A DNA stretch of 61,808 bases from Zetaproteobacteria bacterium (GCA_002747015.1 NVXI01000002.1:171068-232875); one strand, 5' to 3'; positions 17,894 to 28,267 are shown, counted from the stretch's first letter. The notes: generated by a model from the sequence alone, not told the origin. A program made the numbers and translations.

Positions 17894-18355
17894 CTAGCGA
17901 TCTTTTAAGTGGCTAACCTTATTCAAGAAATCATTAAAATCTTCAGGATTTCTGAAATCTTTATACACAGAGGCAAAACGGATATAACCAACCGCATCCA
18001 ACTGTGTCAGCGCATCCATAACAAGCGCGCCAATTTTATCGGAAACAATCTCTGGTTCACCTTGAGATTCAAGAATACGAACGATTTTATTCGCCTCTTC
18101 TTCTATTTGATCCAACTCTATTGGACGCTTACGCAAGGCAAGCTGCATGGAGCGAATAATTTTATCACGATCAAAGGGCTGCTTTCGGCCGCCCTCTTTC
18201 AATACTGTCATTTCACGCAACTGTACGCGCTCAAACGTGGTAAAGCGCTGCTCACATTTTGGGCAAGATCGACGGCGACGAATGGTTGAATTATCCTCCG
18301 TCGGTCTAGAGTCTTTAACTTGAGTTTCCTCATTTCCGCAAAATGGGCAGCGCAT
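17894..18355 (-). CDS. nrdR: Transcriptional repressor NrdR
   Basis: A 153-residue repressor of ribonucleotide reductase genes. The N-terminal zinc ribbon uses Cys3, Cys6, Cys31 and Cys34 ([20 protein letters not shown], then [17 protein letters not shown]). The ATP-cone domain follows ([20 protein letters not shown]). The glyA-nrdR-ribD order is common in alphaproteobacteria. Its targets, the nrd genes, are not in this window. Confidence 0.97.
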   Translation of the reverse strand: MRCPFCGNEETQVKDSRPTEDNSTIRRRRSCPKCEQRFTTFERVQLREMTVLKEGGRKQPFDRDKIIRSMQLALRKRPIELDQIEEEANKIVRILESQGEPEIVSDKIGALVMDALTQLDAVGYIRFASVYKDFRNPEDFNDFLNKVSHLKDR

Positions 18356-18372
18356 AAATACCTACGTTCTAT

Positions 18373-19686
18373 TTATTCATTAGGGTAAATTGGGAAACGC
18401 GCACAAAGAACATCAACTTTAGCTTTAACGCTTGCTTCGATTGCTGCATTACCCTCAGGTCCATTCTCAACCAAACCATCAAGAACTTCGGTTGCATACT
18501 CACCAACAAGTTTAAATTCCGCAACACCAAAACCACGCGTCGTCGCAGCAGGCGTACCAAGACGCACACCTGAGGTCACCATTGGTGGAGCAGGATCAAA
18601 TGGGACAGCATTTTTGTTACACGTCATCCCTGCACGCTCTAACGCTTCTTCTGTATCTTTGCCCGTTAAACCTTTCGGACGCAAATCAACAAGAACAATG
18701 TGAGAATCCGTTCCACCAGAAACGATGTCACAACCGCCATCCTTTAACGTTGCCGCAAGTACACGTGCATTATCAATAACCGCTTGACCATAAATTTTAA
18801 ATTCAGGTTTCAGAGCTTCACCGTAGGACACTGCTTTTGCTGCAATAACATGCATCAATGGCCCACCCTGAATACCCGGGAAGATTGCAGAATTTATCTT
18901 TTTGAAAATCTCTAGATCATTTGTCAGGATCATACCACCACGCGGGCCGCGCAATGTTTTATGCGTCGTCGTTGTCGTTACATGTGCGTGCGGCACAGGT
19001 GACGGATATGTCCCTGCGGCAATCAATCCAGCATAATGCGCCATATCAACGAACAAATATGCCCCAATGGAATCCGCAATTTCACGGAAACGTTTAAAAT
19101 CAATTTCACGCGGGTAAGCAGACGCACCTGCTACAATCATCTTTGGTTTATGCTCTTTTGCAAGTCTGTCAACTTCTTCATAATCAAGCAAAGAATCGCT
19201 TTCACGCACACCATACTGAATCGCATTAAACCATTTACCAGATTGGTTTGGCGCCGCACCATGGGTCAAATGCCCACCGGCAGCAAGGCTCATCCCCAAA
19301 ATAGTATCACCCGGCTGTAACAACGCCATCATAACGCCTTGATTGGCTTGCGAGCCAGAGTTTGGTTGCACATTCACATATTTTGCGCCAAACAACTCTT
19401 TCGCACGATCACGTGCGATGTTTTCTACAACGTCAGAATACTCACAACCGCCGTAATAACGGCGCCCTGGGTAACCTTCTGCATATTTATTTGTAAAGAT
19501 AGAGCCCTGCGCCTGCAATACTGCACGTGACACTATATTTTCAGAGGCTATCAGCTCAATACCATCTTTTTGACGCGTCAATTCACCGTGGATCGCACCA
19601 AACACATCGACGTCCGCACTGCTTAAATCTTCTGTAAAGAAACCATTGTGACTTAAATTATCTAGCTTTTCTGCTGTATTGCTCAT
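18373..19686 (-). CDS. glyA: Serine hydroxymethyltransferase
   Basis: A 437-residue PLP enzyme interconverting serine and glycine with tetrahydrofolate. PLP Lys243 lies in [16 protein letters not shown]. Other motifs: [51 protein letters not shown] and [24 protein letters not shown] stands seven bases before the ATG. It follows rpiB in the same direction with a 45-base gap. Confidence 0.98.
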   Translation of the reverse strand: MSNTAEKLDNLSHNGFFTEDLSSADVDVFGAIHGELTRQKDGIELIASENIVSRAVLQAQGSIFTNKYAEGYPGRRYYGGCEYSDVVENIARDRAKELFGAKYVNVQPNSGSQANQGVMMALLQPGDTILGMSLAAGGHLTHGAAPNQSGKWFNAIQYGVRESDSLLDYEEVDRLAKEHKPKMIVAGASAYPREIDFKRFREIADSIGAYLFVDMAHYAGLIAAGTYPSPVPHAHVTTTTTHKTLRGPRGGMILTNDLEIFKKINSAIFPGIQGGPLMHVIAAKAVSYGEALKPEFKIYGQAVIDNARVLAATLKDGGCDIVSGGTDSHIVLVDLRPKGLTGKDTEEALERAGMTCNKNAVPFDPAPPMVTSGVRLGTPAATTRGFGVAEFKLVGEYATEVLDGLVENGPEGNAAIEASVKAKVDVLCARFPIYPNE

Positions 19687-19731
19687 TTATATGTCCTTCT
19701 ATTTAAAAAATTTATACTTTAATTCGTTTAC

Positions 19732-20154
19732 TTATAATTTCTGAATGCGGCTCATATGCCGTCCACCTTCAAAATCTGTATTCATGAATGTATTTACAAT
19801 ATCAAAAGCCACTTCTTCACCAGTAATGCGCGCACCAAGAGCCAGAACATTCGCATCGTTATGCAGTCGCGTAAGACGCGCCATCGTTGTATCAGTACAT
19901 AGTGCTGCTCGAATTCCAGGAAAACGGTTTGCCGCAATAGATATCCCTATACCAGTCCCGCAAATAATAATGCCGCGCACCGCATCGCCATTTATAACTG
20001 CTTTCGCCACAGCCTGCCCGAACTCAGGATAATCGACAGAATCAGTGGTGTTTGTACCAAGATCTAAAAATTCAATTTTGTCTGAAAAATGCACCTTTAT
20101 TGCTTCTTTCAAAACATAACCACCATGGTCACAAGCTATAGCAAACTTTTCCAT
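19732..20154 (-). CDS. rpiB: Ribose-5-phosphate isomerase B
   Basis: A 140-residue RpiB/LacAB isomerase. ATG at 20154 (MEKFAIACDHGGYVLK) is chosen because AAAGG lies seven bases upstream and the protein begins as the family does. Catalytic Cys65 is in GIIICGTGIGISIAANRFPG. C-terminal NVLALGARITGEEVAFDIV is typical. RpiB upstream of glyA is a known alphaproteobacterial order. Confidence 0.95.
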   Translation of the reverse strand: MEKFAIACDHGGYVLKEAIKVHFSDKIEFLDLGTNTTDSVDYPEFGQAVAKAVINGDAVRGIIICGTGIGISIAANRFPGIRAALCTDTTMARLTRLHNDANVLALGARITGEEVAFDIVNTFMNTDFEGGRHMSRIQKL

Positions 20155-20225
20155 TTGAAACCTTTTATGCATCACGCATATTTTTCAATTTTATAAAGAA
20201 GAGGTAATATATAAGTGCTACAGCC

Positions 20226-20420
20226 CTAAATCAATCCTTTCTTTTTCAAAACATACTCCAAACGTTTTAAAGCGTTGCGCTTCAAAATATTCTCTGGAGA
20301 ATTTGCAGGACCCTGTATCGACACTTCTGTTAAAGACTGTATATCCATCGCCGAAACCTTCACCACATTTCCAATGGGATGAAACTCAATAATAATTTCA
20401 CGATTTTTTAGAGTATCCAT
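20226..20420 (-). CDS. DUF6898 family small protein
   Basis: A 64-residue protein resembling the DUF6898 family of alphaproteobacteria. Seen: REIIIEFHPIGNVVKVSAMD, then TEVSIQGPANSPENILKRNA and LKRLEYVLKKKG. No signal peptide or membrane helix. Function is unknown. It lies between the MarR regulator and rpiB in the same direction. Confidence 0.85.
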   Translation of the reverse strand: MDTLKNREIIIEFHPIGNVVKVSAMDIQSLTEVSIQGPANSPENILKRNALKRLEYVLKKKGLI

Positions 20421-20463
20421 TACATTAAATACATTTAAAAAAGGAATAAGGAATCACCTTTTA

Positions 20464-20922
20464 TTAAAACCCACTGCCGAAATTAGTTTGTTGTGCCCAG
20501 AAACGCTCCAACATTTTGAGCGTTTGGTTAAGCTCCCTTAAGCGATCCGACGTGATTTCAGAATCTTTTATCTGTTCTTCATGACGATCAAACATGCTGG
20601 AAATCATATTGCATAATTCAATGCCCTTTGCAGACAGCTTGACACGAATAGAACGCTTATCGTGCACAGAACGCTCTTGAATAAGATAGTCATTTTCAAC
20701 CATCTTTTTAACATTGTACGATACGTTAGAGCCAAGGTAATAACCGCGAATTGTCAATTCCCCCACGGTCATCTCTTCCTCTCCAACATTGTACAGAATC
20801 ATGCTCTGTACGTTATTGATGTCCTGAATATTTTTTTTATCCAGTTCAACTTTCAAAACATCCAAAAAATGGCGATGTAGTCGCTCAATCAGTTGAATTG
20901 ACTCATAGTATGGTGTGCTCAC
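20464..20922 (-). CDS. MarR-family regulator of the LdtR/PetP type
   Basis: A 152-residue winged-helix regulator. It starts with GTG at 20922, eight bases after CTGGAG. Core: QDINNVQSMILYNVGEEEMT, VGELTIRGYYLGSNVSYNVK, KMVENDYLIQERSVHDKRSI. This YYLGSNVSYNVKKMV form is characteristic of the LdtR/PetP subfamily. In Liberibacter LdtR activates an L,D-transpeptidase gene; one lies about 12 kb away in this window, so a regulatory link is possible but not shown. It is divergent from hemB. Confidence 0.92.
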   Translation of the reverse strand: MSTPYYESIQLIERLHRHFLDVLKVELDKKNIQDINNVQSMILYNVGEEEMTVGELTIRGYYLGSNVSYNVKKMVENDYLIQERSVHDKRSIRVKLSAKGIELCNMISSMFDRHEEQIKDSEITSDRLRELNQTLKMLERFWAQQTNFGSGF

Positions 20923-20977
20923 AATAGTATCTCCAGATATTTTTCTGATTTATTCATTTCGCCGATCATAATTAAAG

Positions 20978-21006
20978 TTGATCTAACCTCAAAGTAATTT
21001 TATATA
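20978..21006 (+). promoter_or_regulatory. Candidate sigma70 promoter of hemB
   Basis: TTGATC and TATATA are separated by exactly 17 bases; the -10 ends 41 bases before the hemB ATG. It lies in the 125-base divergent region shared with the MarR-type regulator, which could act here. Confidence 0.55.
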
Positions 21007-21047
21007 TCTTTATACTTAAATAAACGTAAAAAACATGAAAGATCATT

Positions 21048-22040
21048 ATGGTATACACGTCATATCCTTCGAAACGCCTGCGTAGACTTCGTTCCAGTAG
21101 TTGGATTAGAAACTTGGTAGAAGAAAATAATGTGTATATCACGGACCTCATATGGCCAGTTTTTGTTGTAAATGGAAAAAACAGATGCGAATCCATTGAT
21201 TCTATGCCCAATGTGAACCGTTATTCTATTGATCTTCTAATCAAGGAGGTCCGTTCAGCGCATAATTTAGGTATCCCTGCCATTGCCTTGTTCCCCATTA
21301 CACCCTCAGATAAAAAAACCGATGACGGACGCGAATCATATAACAACGACAATCTTATGTGCCGTGCCATAAAAGCTGTAAAAGATGCTGTCCCCGATAT
21401 AGGTATCATCGCCGATGTTGCCTTAGACCCATACACAACTCACGGACATGATGGATTAATTGAGAATGGAAAAATATTAAATGACCCCACTGTTGAAATT
21501 CTGTGCAAGCAAGCATTAGTGCAAGCACAAGCTGGCGCAGATATTATTGCCCCTTCAGACATGATGGATGGACGCATTGGTGCAATAAGATCAATCTTAG
21601 ATGAAAACAGCCATAAAGATGTGATGCTGCTTGCTTACGCAGCAAAATACGCATCCTCTTTCTACGGCCCATTCCGCGACGCGGTGCAATCCTCTGGATG
21701 CTTAGGGGGCGATAAAAAGACCTATCAAATGAACCCTGCCAATAGCGATGAAGCCATGCACGAGGTTGCTCTAGACCTGCAAGAAGGCGCAGACATGATC
21801 ATGGTAAAGCCTGGCATGCCTTATCTGGACATTATTTCGCGCGTTAAGGATGAATTTAAAGTACCGACATTCGCATATCACGTCAGCGGTGAATATGCCA
21901 TGTTACGCGCAGCATGTGATAAGGGTTGGCTTGACTATGACTCTGCCATTATGGAGACAATGACATCATTTAAACGTGCTGGTGCGAATGGTGTGTTGAC
22001 CTATTCTGCACTAGACCTTGCCAAAACCTTGCAAAACTAA
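21048..22040 (+). CDS. hemB: Delta-aminolevulinic acid dehydratase (porphobilinogen synthase)
   Basis: A 330-residue HemB condensing two 5-aminolevulinates in haem synthesis. The two Schiff-base lysines are Lys200 (AYAAKYASSFYGPFRDAV) and Lys254 (MIMVKPGMPYLDII). The metal-site loop reads IADVALDPYTTHGHDG, with Asp where zinc enzymes have Cys, so it should be the magnesium-type enzyme usual in alphaproteobacteria. Length is normal. Confidence 0.97.
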   Translation: MVYTSYPSKRLRRLRSSSWIRNLVEENNVYITDLIWPVFVVNGKNRCESIDSMPNVNRYSIDLLIKEVRSAHNLGIPAIALFPITPSDKKTDDGRESYNNDNLMCRAIKAVKDAVPDIGIIADVALDPYTTHGHDGLIENGKILNDPTVEILCKQALVQAQAGADIIAPSDMMDGRIGAIRSILDENSHKDVMLLAYAAKYASSFYGPFRDAVQSSGCLGGDKKTYQMNPANSDEAMHEVALDLQEGADMIMVKPGMPYLDIISRVKDEFKVPTFAYHVSGEYAMLRAACDKGWLDYDSAIMETMTSFKRAGANGVLTYSALDLAKTLQN

Positions 22041-22192
22041 TGGCCGATTTAAATTAAAAAAAATATCCAATTTCTTGATTTCTAAGGAAAAAACCAGCAT
22101 AATGGGGCATATATTACATATATGACCATTCATTGATTCTTTCGCGTCATATTTCCACTGCGTATTTATATTATAGTCATCTAAATTTATTT

Positions 22193-22220
22193 TTGGGCAA
22201 GTATTGCCTGCGCGTACAAT
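22193..22220 (+). promoter_or_regulatory. Candidate promoter of motAB
   Basis: TTGGGC and TACAAT are separated by 16 bases, 38 bases before the motA ATG. A sigma54-like reading (GG...GC) has one base too few between the two dinucleotides and was not favoured. Confidence 0.4.
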
Positions 22221-22258
22221 ATCGCGACAACACAGTATGAAAAGGATAAAATCAGATA

Positions 22259-23149
22259 ATGAAAATGGTCGGTTTCCTCATGGTTTTCGGAGCGACATTT
22301 GGCGGTCTTGTTATGACAGCTGGGTACGAAAAGGCGATGCACCTTCTTATGGGCGTGATTGTCCCTGCCGCCCCTGGTGAAACAGTAATTATTATGGGCT
22401 GTGCGTTTGCTGCGTTTATGATTGCCAATTCTGTGGATACGATCAAGGCATCCATAAAAGGGTGTAATGTGATGATTAAACCCGTTGAATATAAAAAAGA
22501 GGACTATGTAGAACTGCTCAGCATGATGTTCACAATGTTTAAGTTGGCACGTTCCAAAGGTTTTTTGGCATTAGAACAGCATGTTGAAAACCCGAACGAC
22601 AGCGAACTATTTAGTCAATTCCCTAAATTTCATGGACATCATCACGCCGTTGAATTCGTCTGTGATTATTTTCGTATCATATCATTGGGCAACGAAGACC
22701 CTGGGCAAATTGGTTCGTTAATGGACAAAGAAATTGCAGAAATTCAAAAACATGAAGGGCACCCTGCCCATGCTGTTCATATGATGGCAGAAGGTATTCC
22801 TGCCCTTGGTATTGTGGCGGCGGTTCTTGGTGTTATCAAAACCATGGCCTCTATTTCCGAACCACCGGAAGTTCTAGGTAAACTGATCGGCGGGGCGTTG
22901 GTTGGTACATTTCTTGGGGTGTGGCTGTCATATGGTATGGTTGGTCCCTTATCAGAAGCTATGCAGGAAAAAGCCGACTCCAAAGTTATGTATTTCAAAG
23001 TTTTAAGAGCAGGTATTGTTGCATTTCTTAGTGGCGCAGCGCCACAAGTGGCCGTTGAATTTGCGCGCAAAGCCTTACCCCACAGTTTGGCCCCCGGCTT
23101 CATCGAACTAGAAGAAGTCTTAAACGAATTACCACCACCACCAGGCTAA
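22259..23149 (+). CDS. motA: Flagellar motor stator protein MotA
   Basis: A 296-residue MotA, the ion-channel subunit of the flagellar stator. It has four membrane segments, two near the N-terminus and two at about residues 175-200 and 210-230 (GIPALGIVAAVLGVIKTMAS; LIGGALVGTFLGVWLSYGMV). A cytoplasmic loop lies between the pairs and contacts FliG. The C-terminus ends in Pro-Pro-Pro-Gly. AAGGA is about 12 bases before the ATG. It is followed after 24 bases by motB. Confidence 0.96.
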   Translation: MKMVGFLMVFGATFGGLVMTAGYEKAMHLLMGVIVPAAPGETVIIMGCAFAAFMIANSVDTIKASIKGCNVMIKPVEYKKEDYVELLSMMFTMFKLARSKGFLALEQHVENPNDSELFSQFPKFHGHHHAVEFVCDYFRIISLGNEDPGQIGSLMDKEIAEIQKHEGHPAHAVHMMAEGIPALGIVAAVLGVIKTMASISEPPEVLGKLIGGALVGTFLGVWLSYGMVGPLSEAMQEKADSKVMYFKVLRAGIVAFLSGAAPQVAVEFARKALPHSLAPGFIELEEVLNELPPPPG

Positions 23150-23173
23150 TAGAGAAAGATAAACGAAGAACGC

Positions 23174-24145
23174 ATGCCTCAATCAAGCCATATAGACATT
23201 AAAATTATTGAACTACCCTATGTGCACCATGGCGGTGCATGGAAAGTTGCTTATGCCGATTTTGTGACCGCAATGATGGCGTTCTTTCTACTTATGTGGC
23301 TTTTAAATGTCACAACCAAAGAACAAAAAAACGCGATTTCAGATTATTTCAACCCCAGTCACCCAATGATTTCCGACAGTAAAAGTGGCGCAGGGGGCCT
23401 GATGGGCGGCCTGACCATGTCACCAGAAGGAGCGATGGCATCCAACAAAAACCCTGTAATTCCACAACAAGTCAGCACACAGCGTAAACGCGGAACAGAA
23501 AGAAAATCAACAGTAACCAAAGCCCGTGAAGCCGCCGAGAAAAAGCGTTTTGAAAAAGCAGCAGAGAAAATTAAAAAGGCCATACAAGAAAATAAAACGT
23601 TGGCAAAGCTCGCAAAAAACTTACTTATCGATATAACACCTGAAGGATTACGTATTCAGATCATAGATCAGGACGGCGAATCCATGTTTCCACCAGGCAG
23701 CGATCGTATGTTTGATAAAACCAAACTCTTAATAGAGCAAATCACGGAAATAATTCTCGATATGCCTAATGAGCTATCTATTCGTGGACACACCGATGCC
23801 ACGCGCTATGCTAAAGGTTCTACTTACACAAACTGGGAACTATCAGCCGATCGCGCGAATGCATCGCGCCGCGTTATGCTTGCCTCTGGCATACTAACTG
23901 AACGCCTTAATAATGTGATGGGAAAGGCAGATACGCTACCTCTTATTGTGGATGACCCCCTAGATCCTAGAAATCGGCGCATTACGATAATATTGCTTAA
24001 AGAAGAGTTGACCGCACCACCTGCACCTGAAGAGGATGATGACTTAATTGAGGACGAGAGTGACTTTATTGAACGCACTCCTCCGCTTCCCATTCTTCCG
24101 ATAAACCCATACCAGAAAACGCCCGGAGCAATTGAATTTCCTTAG
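23174..24145 (+). CDS. motB: Flagellar motor stator protein MotB
   Basis: A 323-residue MotB. The N-terminal GGAWKVAYADFVTAMMAFFL then LMW is the single membrane helix with the proton-carrying Asp29. A long basic linker follows, then an OmpA-like peptidoglycan-binding domain (ELSIRGHTDATRY; NWELSADRANASRRVMLASG). The C-terminal tail is acidic then Pro-rich. It converts ion flow to torque with MotA by anchoring the stator to the cell wall. Confidence 0.96.
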   Translation: MPQSSHIDIKIIELPYVHHGGAWKVAYADFVTAMMAFFLLMWLLNVTTKEQKNAISDYFNPSHPMISDSKSGAGGLMGGLTMSPEGAMASNKNPVIPQQVSTQRKRGTERKSTVTKAREAAEKKRFEKAAEKIKKAIQENKTLAKLAKNLLIDITPEGLRIQIIDQDGESMFPPGSDRMFDKTKLLIEQITEIILDMPNELSIRGHTDATRYAKGSTYTNWELSADRANASRRVMLASGILTERLNNVMGKADTLPLIVDDPLDPRNRRITIILLKEELTAPPAPEEDDDLIEDESDFIERTPPLPILPINPYQKTPGAIEFP

Positions 24146-24195
24146 AACATCCTCTGAGAGAATATGCTCTAAGAATACTATATTGCACTTAAACC

Positions 24196-26442
24196 CTAAA
24201 ATTTGTAATCGAACCTATTACTTTTCGGAAAGCCATTAGGCGGTAAACGCCCGGCACTGGCGCGCTTACCGATCCACGGTGTTATATCTTCTACAATCGT
24301 TGAGCCAGAACCATATTTATAGGACAAGCCCTGTTCAAGATTAAAGGTTTTTGCGTCAGACAATCCCCCATCCTTAAACTTTTGTAAAATAACGCCCTTG
24401 CCTTTGCCCATTTCTGGCACCTCTGATAATGGGAAAACCAGCATTTTGCGGTTCTTACCAATCACCGCAACATAATCATCATCATCATTCATATAGCGAC
24501 AAATGGCGGCCTGAACCTTTCCTGAGACATTCAAAACCTGCTTTCCGCTTTTGGTTTGTGCCAAGATATCATCCGATTTCACAACAAAACCACGCCCATC
24601 GGTAGAGGCCAACAGCATTTTACGTGCAGGTTGATGCACGGTCATCATCATGACATGTGCACCATTTGGAATATCAACAATAATGCGCAAAGGCTCACCA
24701 AAACCACGTCCAGCCGGTAATTTATCACAGCCAAGCGTATAAAAGCGCCCATTTGTAGCGAATACAACCAATTTATCTGTGGTCTGTGCCTCAATCATGA
24801 ACTGTCCACGATCTCCGTCTTTATACTTAATATCCGCGCCATTATGCCCATGTCCCTTCAAAGCCTTGATCCAGCCTTGAGAGGAACAAATCACCGTAAT
24901 AGGTTCTTTCTCGATCATAACTGCGTCAAGATCAATCGTCATTGGAGCAGGAGCAGAGCCAATAATCGTACGGCGCTTACCTAGAACAGTGTCCTCACCA
25001 AACAATTTTTTGATATGCGCAATTTGTTTTTTGATCCGTGTCCATTGGCGCACTTCCGAGCCAATCAATTTTTCAAGCGCGTCACGTTCTTTCTCTAATT
25101 CAATATGTTCAGTACGGATTTCCATTTCTTCCAGCTTATGCAAACGACGCAAGCGCAAGTTCAAAATCGCCTCAACCTGAACCTCATTCAGATTGAAAGT
25201 CTTTACCAAACATTCCTTAGGTTTGTCTTCAAAACGTATAATACGAATAACTTCATCAACATTCAGGAACACGATAAGATAAGCATCCAAGACATCCAAA
25301 CGGTGCAACACTTTTCCTAGACGATAAGCAGAGCGACGCACAAGAACCTCTTTTTGATGGTCCATCCAGCATTGGAGCACTTCTTTCAAGTTCATTACGC
25401 GCGGAACTAAACCATTATCCAAGACATTGAGGTTCATATTAAAGCGCGTTTCAAGATCACATGACCTAAACAGAGCCTCCATAAGAAGTTCAGCCTCAAC
25501 ATTACGGTTCTTTGGCACAATAACCAGACGAATATCTTCCGCAGACTCATCACGAACATCATCCAATAAAGGCAATTTTTTCAAGGTTATCAAATCAGCA
25601 ATTTTCTCGATCAACTTCGATTTTTGAACTTGATACGGGATTTCGGTTACCACAATTTGATACATTCCCTGTTTTAGGTCTTCCTTTTCCCATTTTGCAC
25701 GGATACGGAATGCGCCTTTTCCCGTTTCATAGGCGCGAATAATATCATCTTTCTTCTCAACCAATGTCCCGCCTGTTGGCATATCTGGCCCTTGCACAAT
25801 ATCCACAAGCTCAGCAATAGTTGGATCTTTATCCAACATAAGCTCCATCGCGGTGCACAATTCCGCTACATTATGCGGCGGGATATTCGTTGCCATACCA
25901 ACGGCAATACCGCTTGACCCATTCGCTAATAAGTTCGGAAACCCACCAGGAAGCACCACAGGCTCCGTCTCTGAACCATCATACGTTGGGCGAAAATCAA
26001 CGGCATCTTCCTCTATCCCGTCTAACAGCATCAAGGCGACATCGGTCAAACGTGCCTCGGTATAACGCATTGCCGCCGCGTTATCGCCATCAATATTTCC
26101 AAAATTCCCCTGCCCATCAACAAGCGGATAACGCTGTGCAAAGTCCTGCGCCAAACGCACCATCGCATCATAGACAGCCGTATCACCATGCGGATGAAAC
26201 TTACCGATGACATCACCAACCACGCGTGCAGATTTCTTAGGGCGCTGATTAGGACCCAATTTCAACTGGTACATCGCAAACATCAAACGGCGATGCACAG
26301 GTTTCATCCCGTCACGTACATCCGGCAACGAGCGACTCATAATCGTAGACAACGCATACGATAAGTATCTATCCGAAAGGATATCACTCATCGGCTGATC
26401 GATTATTCGCTGTTCTTCATTATCCTGTGCCATAGAGCTCAC
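24196..26442 (-). CDS. parC: DNA topoisomerase IV subunit A
   Basis: A 748-residue type IIA topoisomerase A subunit. The catalytic tyrosine is Tyr127 (AAAMRYTEARLT). The quinolone-region motif reads GKFHPHGDTAVYDAMVRLAQ, with Thr88 at the position of E. coli ParC Ser80. The length and short C-terminal domain (no full GyrA box repeats seen) favour ParC over GyrA. It decatenates daughter chromosomes with ParE, which is not in this window. The start overlaps the 3' end of recO by 23 bases; an ATG at 26433 is an alternative. Confidence 0.94.
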   Translation of the reverse strand: MSSMAQDNEEQRIIDQPMSDILSDRYLSYALSTIMSRSLPDVRDGMKPVHRRLMFAMYQLKLGPNQRPKKSARVVGDVIGKFHPHGDTAVYDAMVRLAQDFAQRYPLVDGQGNFGNIDGDNAAAMRYTEARLTDVALMLLDGIEEDAVDFRPTYDGSETEPVVLPGGFPNLLANGSSGIAVGMATNIPPHNVAELCTAMELMLDKDPTIAELVDIVQGPDMPTGGTLVEKKDDIIRAYETGKGAFRIRAKWEKEDLKQGMYQIVVTEIPYQVQKSKLIEKIADLITLKKLPLLDDVRDESAEDIRLVIVPKNRNVEAELLMEALFRSCDLETRFNMNLNVLDNGLVPRVMNLKEVLQCWMDHQKEVLVRRSAYRLGKVLHRLDVLDAYLIVFLNVDEVIRIIRFEDKPKECLVKTFNLNEVQVEAILNLRLRRLHKLEEMEIRTEHIELEKERDALEKLIGSEVRQWTRIKKQIAHIKKLFGEDTVLGKRRTIIGSAPAPMTIDLDAVMIEKEPITVICSSQGWIKALKGHGHNGADIKYKDGDRGQFMIEAQTTDKLVVFATNGRFYTLGCDKLPAGRGFGEPLRIIVDIPNGAHVMMMTVHQPARKMLLASTDGRGFVVKSDDILAQTKSGKQVLNVSGKVQAAICRYMNDDDDYVAVIGKNRKMLVFPLSEVPEMGKGKGVILQKFKDGGLSDAKTFNLEQGLSYKYGSGSTIVEDITPWIGKRASAGRLPPNGFPKSNRFDYKF

Positions 26443-27214
26443 TACCTAGTTCATTCGTATTTCTAATGTTATCCAAGGTCTCTGTTTTGGCAAAATGCTC
26501 AACAAAACGCAAGCCTAACCTTTCACGTGCCTCAGGCAATCCACGATTATGATGCACAAAAACCCAATGTTCGAGGAAAAAACGTGTCATTTGAAGCCCT
26601 GCAACGATATCCGCAATATCCGCAGAACCACCGTTGGATTTCAAAAAACCAGGAAGTGACAACAGTCGATCCTTATAGGGTTCACCTGCACTATAACTGA
26701 CAGCACACCCCGTCTTCGGACTAACATAGGCAAGGTCATTATCATCACCACCGCCCGCGCAACGGCTTAAATCCAACGCAAAGCCAAGTTCTCTCAGTAA
26801 GGCTATCTCCCACATAACATAACCTGCGGCCCAAACATCACCCTCTAAAATATTAAGTAGAGCCAACAAGCCGTCATACAAGCCTTTATGTCCCTCTTTA
26901 TCTGGTACAGCCTGATCACACAGACCACACGCGGCCTGTAACGCCGCCAATTTCAATGGGTCTTGCATAATACGCGCCGCAGTTGACCTTGAGAGTTCCA
27001 ACGTCAATGCACCCAAATCATCACGATTACGAGCGCGCCAATTCGCATCCACAAAATTACCGACCTCTAACGTACCACGATTCCTCACAGAGAATGCACC
27101 ACGTACATATCCTGCTTGGCGACCATTATCACGTGTGAGCAAAGAGACAATTGCCCCATTCTCACCGTGTCTACGCACCGCTAATATAATTGCTTGATCT
27201 TGCCATTGTTCCAT
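26420..27214 (-). CDS. recO: DNA repair protein RecO
   Basis: A 264-residue RecO, which with RecR loads RecA on SSB-coated gaps. The N-terminal OB fold begins MEQWQDQAIILAVRRHGENG and continues IVSLLTRDNGRQAGYVRGAF. The helical C-terminal domain has the Cys-containing segments AACGLCDQA and ALDLSRCAGGGDDNDLAYVS plus TGCAVS, which may bind zinc. The recO-parC order is seen in many alphaproteobacteria. Confidence 0.94.
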   Translation of the reverse strand: MEQWQDQAIILAVRRHGENGAIVSLLTRDNGRQAGYVRGAFSVRNRGTLEVGNFVDANWRARNRDDLGALTLELSRSTAARIMQDPLKLAALQAACGLCDQAVPDKEGHKGLYDGLLALLNILEGDVWAAGYVMWEIALLRELGFALDLSRCAGGGDDNDLAYVSPKTGCAVSYSAGEPYKDRLLSLPGFLKSNGGSADIADIVAGLQMTRFFLEHWVFVHHNRGLPEARERLGLRFVEHFAKTETLDNIRNTNELGSELYGTG

Positions 27215-27268
27215 ATCTTACTATTATCACAATGAATGACCTATGATTCCAGAAGGATATATAAAATA

Positions 27269-28267
27269 ATGGTGACTATCCCCAGATCAGAAATTTTGGA
27301 ACTATGCCAACTTGCATTTAAAAATGTGGGAATAACGGATGAAAAAATCACTAGAACATCCTTTAACCACCTTCTTTATAATGAAATGTCAGGCAAAAAA
27401 TCTCATGGATTATTACGGATAAAATGGTGCATTGATGCAATAAAGAAAAATGGACTTCCACACTCATCTCCTTCATTAGCACTTGATTTGGGTGGGCTTG
27501 CCATTGTTGACGGGCAAAACAACCTTGGCCTTGTTGCTGCACAATATGGTGCACAAATCGCAATGGATAAGGCAAAAACCCATGGAATCAGCTTCGTCGG
27601 CGTGAGAAATCATTTCGGTACGACAGGTACGATGAACTATTACAACCGACTCTTTGTCGAAGATGATCTCATCAGCATTGCTGGCTGTAATTCCTTGGCC
27701 ATGGTTTGTCATCCAGAAGGGTTTGATCCAGTTATCGGCACAAATCCGATTTCCTTTGGTATTCCTTCTAAAAAAACGCCCTGCATTATTGATATTACAA
27801 CCGCGCAGTGGGCCTATGGGAAAATTCTGGAACTCCATAAAGCAGGAAAAAACCTTCCTGTGGATGCTATTGTGGATAAAGATGGCAACCCGTCTCAAAA
27901 AATCAGTGACGCAATTGATGGTGCCATGCTGCCAATGAATGGCTATAAGGGCTTTTCCATTGGTTTGGCCATAGAAATTCTAAGTGGCGCACTTATCGGC
28001 GCAAAATCAGGTCATAACGCGGTGGGCGGCAGCGATGGCATATTCTTTATTGCAATTAATCCTGATATGCTGGTCGGACAAAATCAATTTGAAGAGCATG
28101 TAGAAGCCCTCCTACAAGAGGTTAAATCTTCACGACACGATGCAAAAGTATCGGAAATTCTAATTCCTGGTGAACGATCCTTTCGCATGCATAGAGAATC
28201 GAATAACAATGAGACGATTAATATTATTGACAGTGTTTATCAAGAATTAAAGGATTTAGCCGCATGA
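27269..28267 (+). CDS. Ldh-family (malate/L-lactate/sulfolactate type) NAD(P) oxidoreductase
   Basis: About 332 residues. ATG at 27269 (MVTIPRSEILELC) is preferred over 27236 because AGAAGGA precedes it, though at 13 bases. Family motifs: KKSHGLLRIKWCIDAIKKNG, SFVGVRNHFGTTGTMNYYNR, DPVIGTNPISFGIPSKKTPC, IIDITTAQWAYGKI and LPMNGYKGFSIGLAIEILSG. The family covers malate, sulfolactate, ureidoglycolate and imino-acid reducing enzymes; substrate cannot be told from sequence. It overlaps the next gene by four bases (ATGA), forming a tight operon with an aspartate-dehydrogenase-like protein. Confidence 0.9.
   Translation: MVTIPRSEILELCQLAFKNVGITDEKITRTSFNHLLYNEMSGKKSHGLLRIKWCIDAIKKNGLPHSSPSLALDLGGLAIVDGQNNLGLVAAQYGAQIAMDKAKTHGISFVGVRNHFGTTGTMNYYNRLFVEDDLISIAGCNSLAMVCHPEGFDPVIGTNPISFGIPSKKTPCIIDITTAQWAYGKILELHKAGKNLPVDAIVDKDGNPSQKISDAIDGAMLPMNGYKGFSIGLAIEILSGALIGAKSGHNAVGGSDGIFFIAINPDMLVGQNQFEEHVEALLQEVKSSRHDAKVSEILIPGERSFRMHRESNNNETINIIDSVYQELKDLAA

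Noticed and set aside
22108..22124. Palindrome CATATAT-TAC-ATATATG upstream of motA
   Set aside because: Pure AT repeat in an AT-rich spacer; easily chance, and not near the likely promoter.
22193..22210. Sigma54-like promoter in front of motA
   Set aside because: The GG and GC elements are nine bases apart instead of the required ten; the sigma70 reading fits better.
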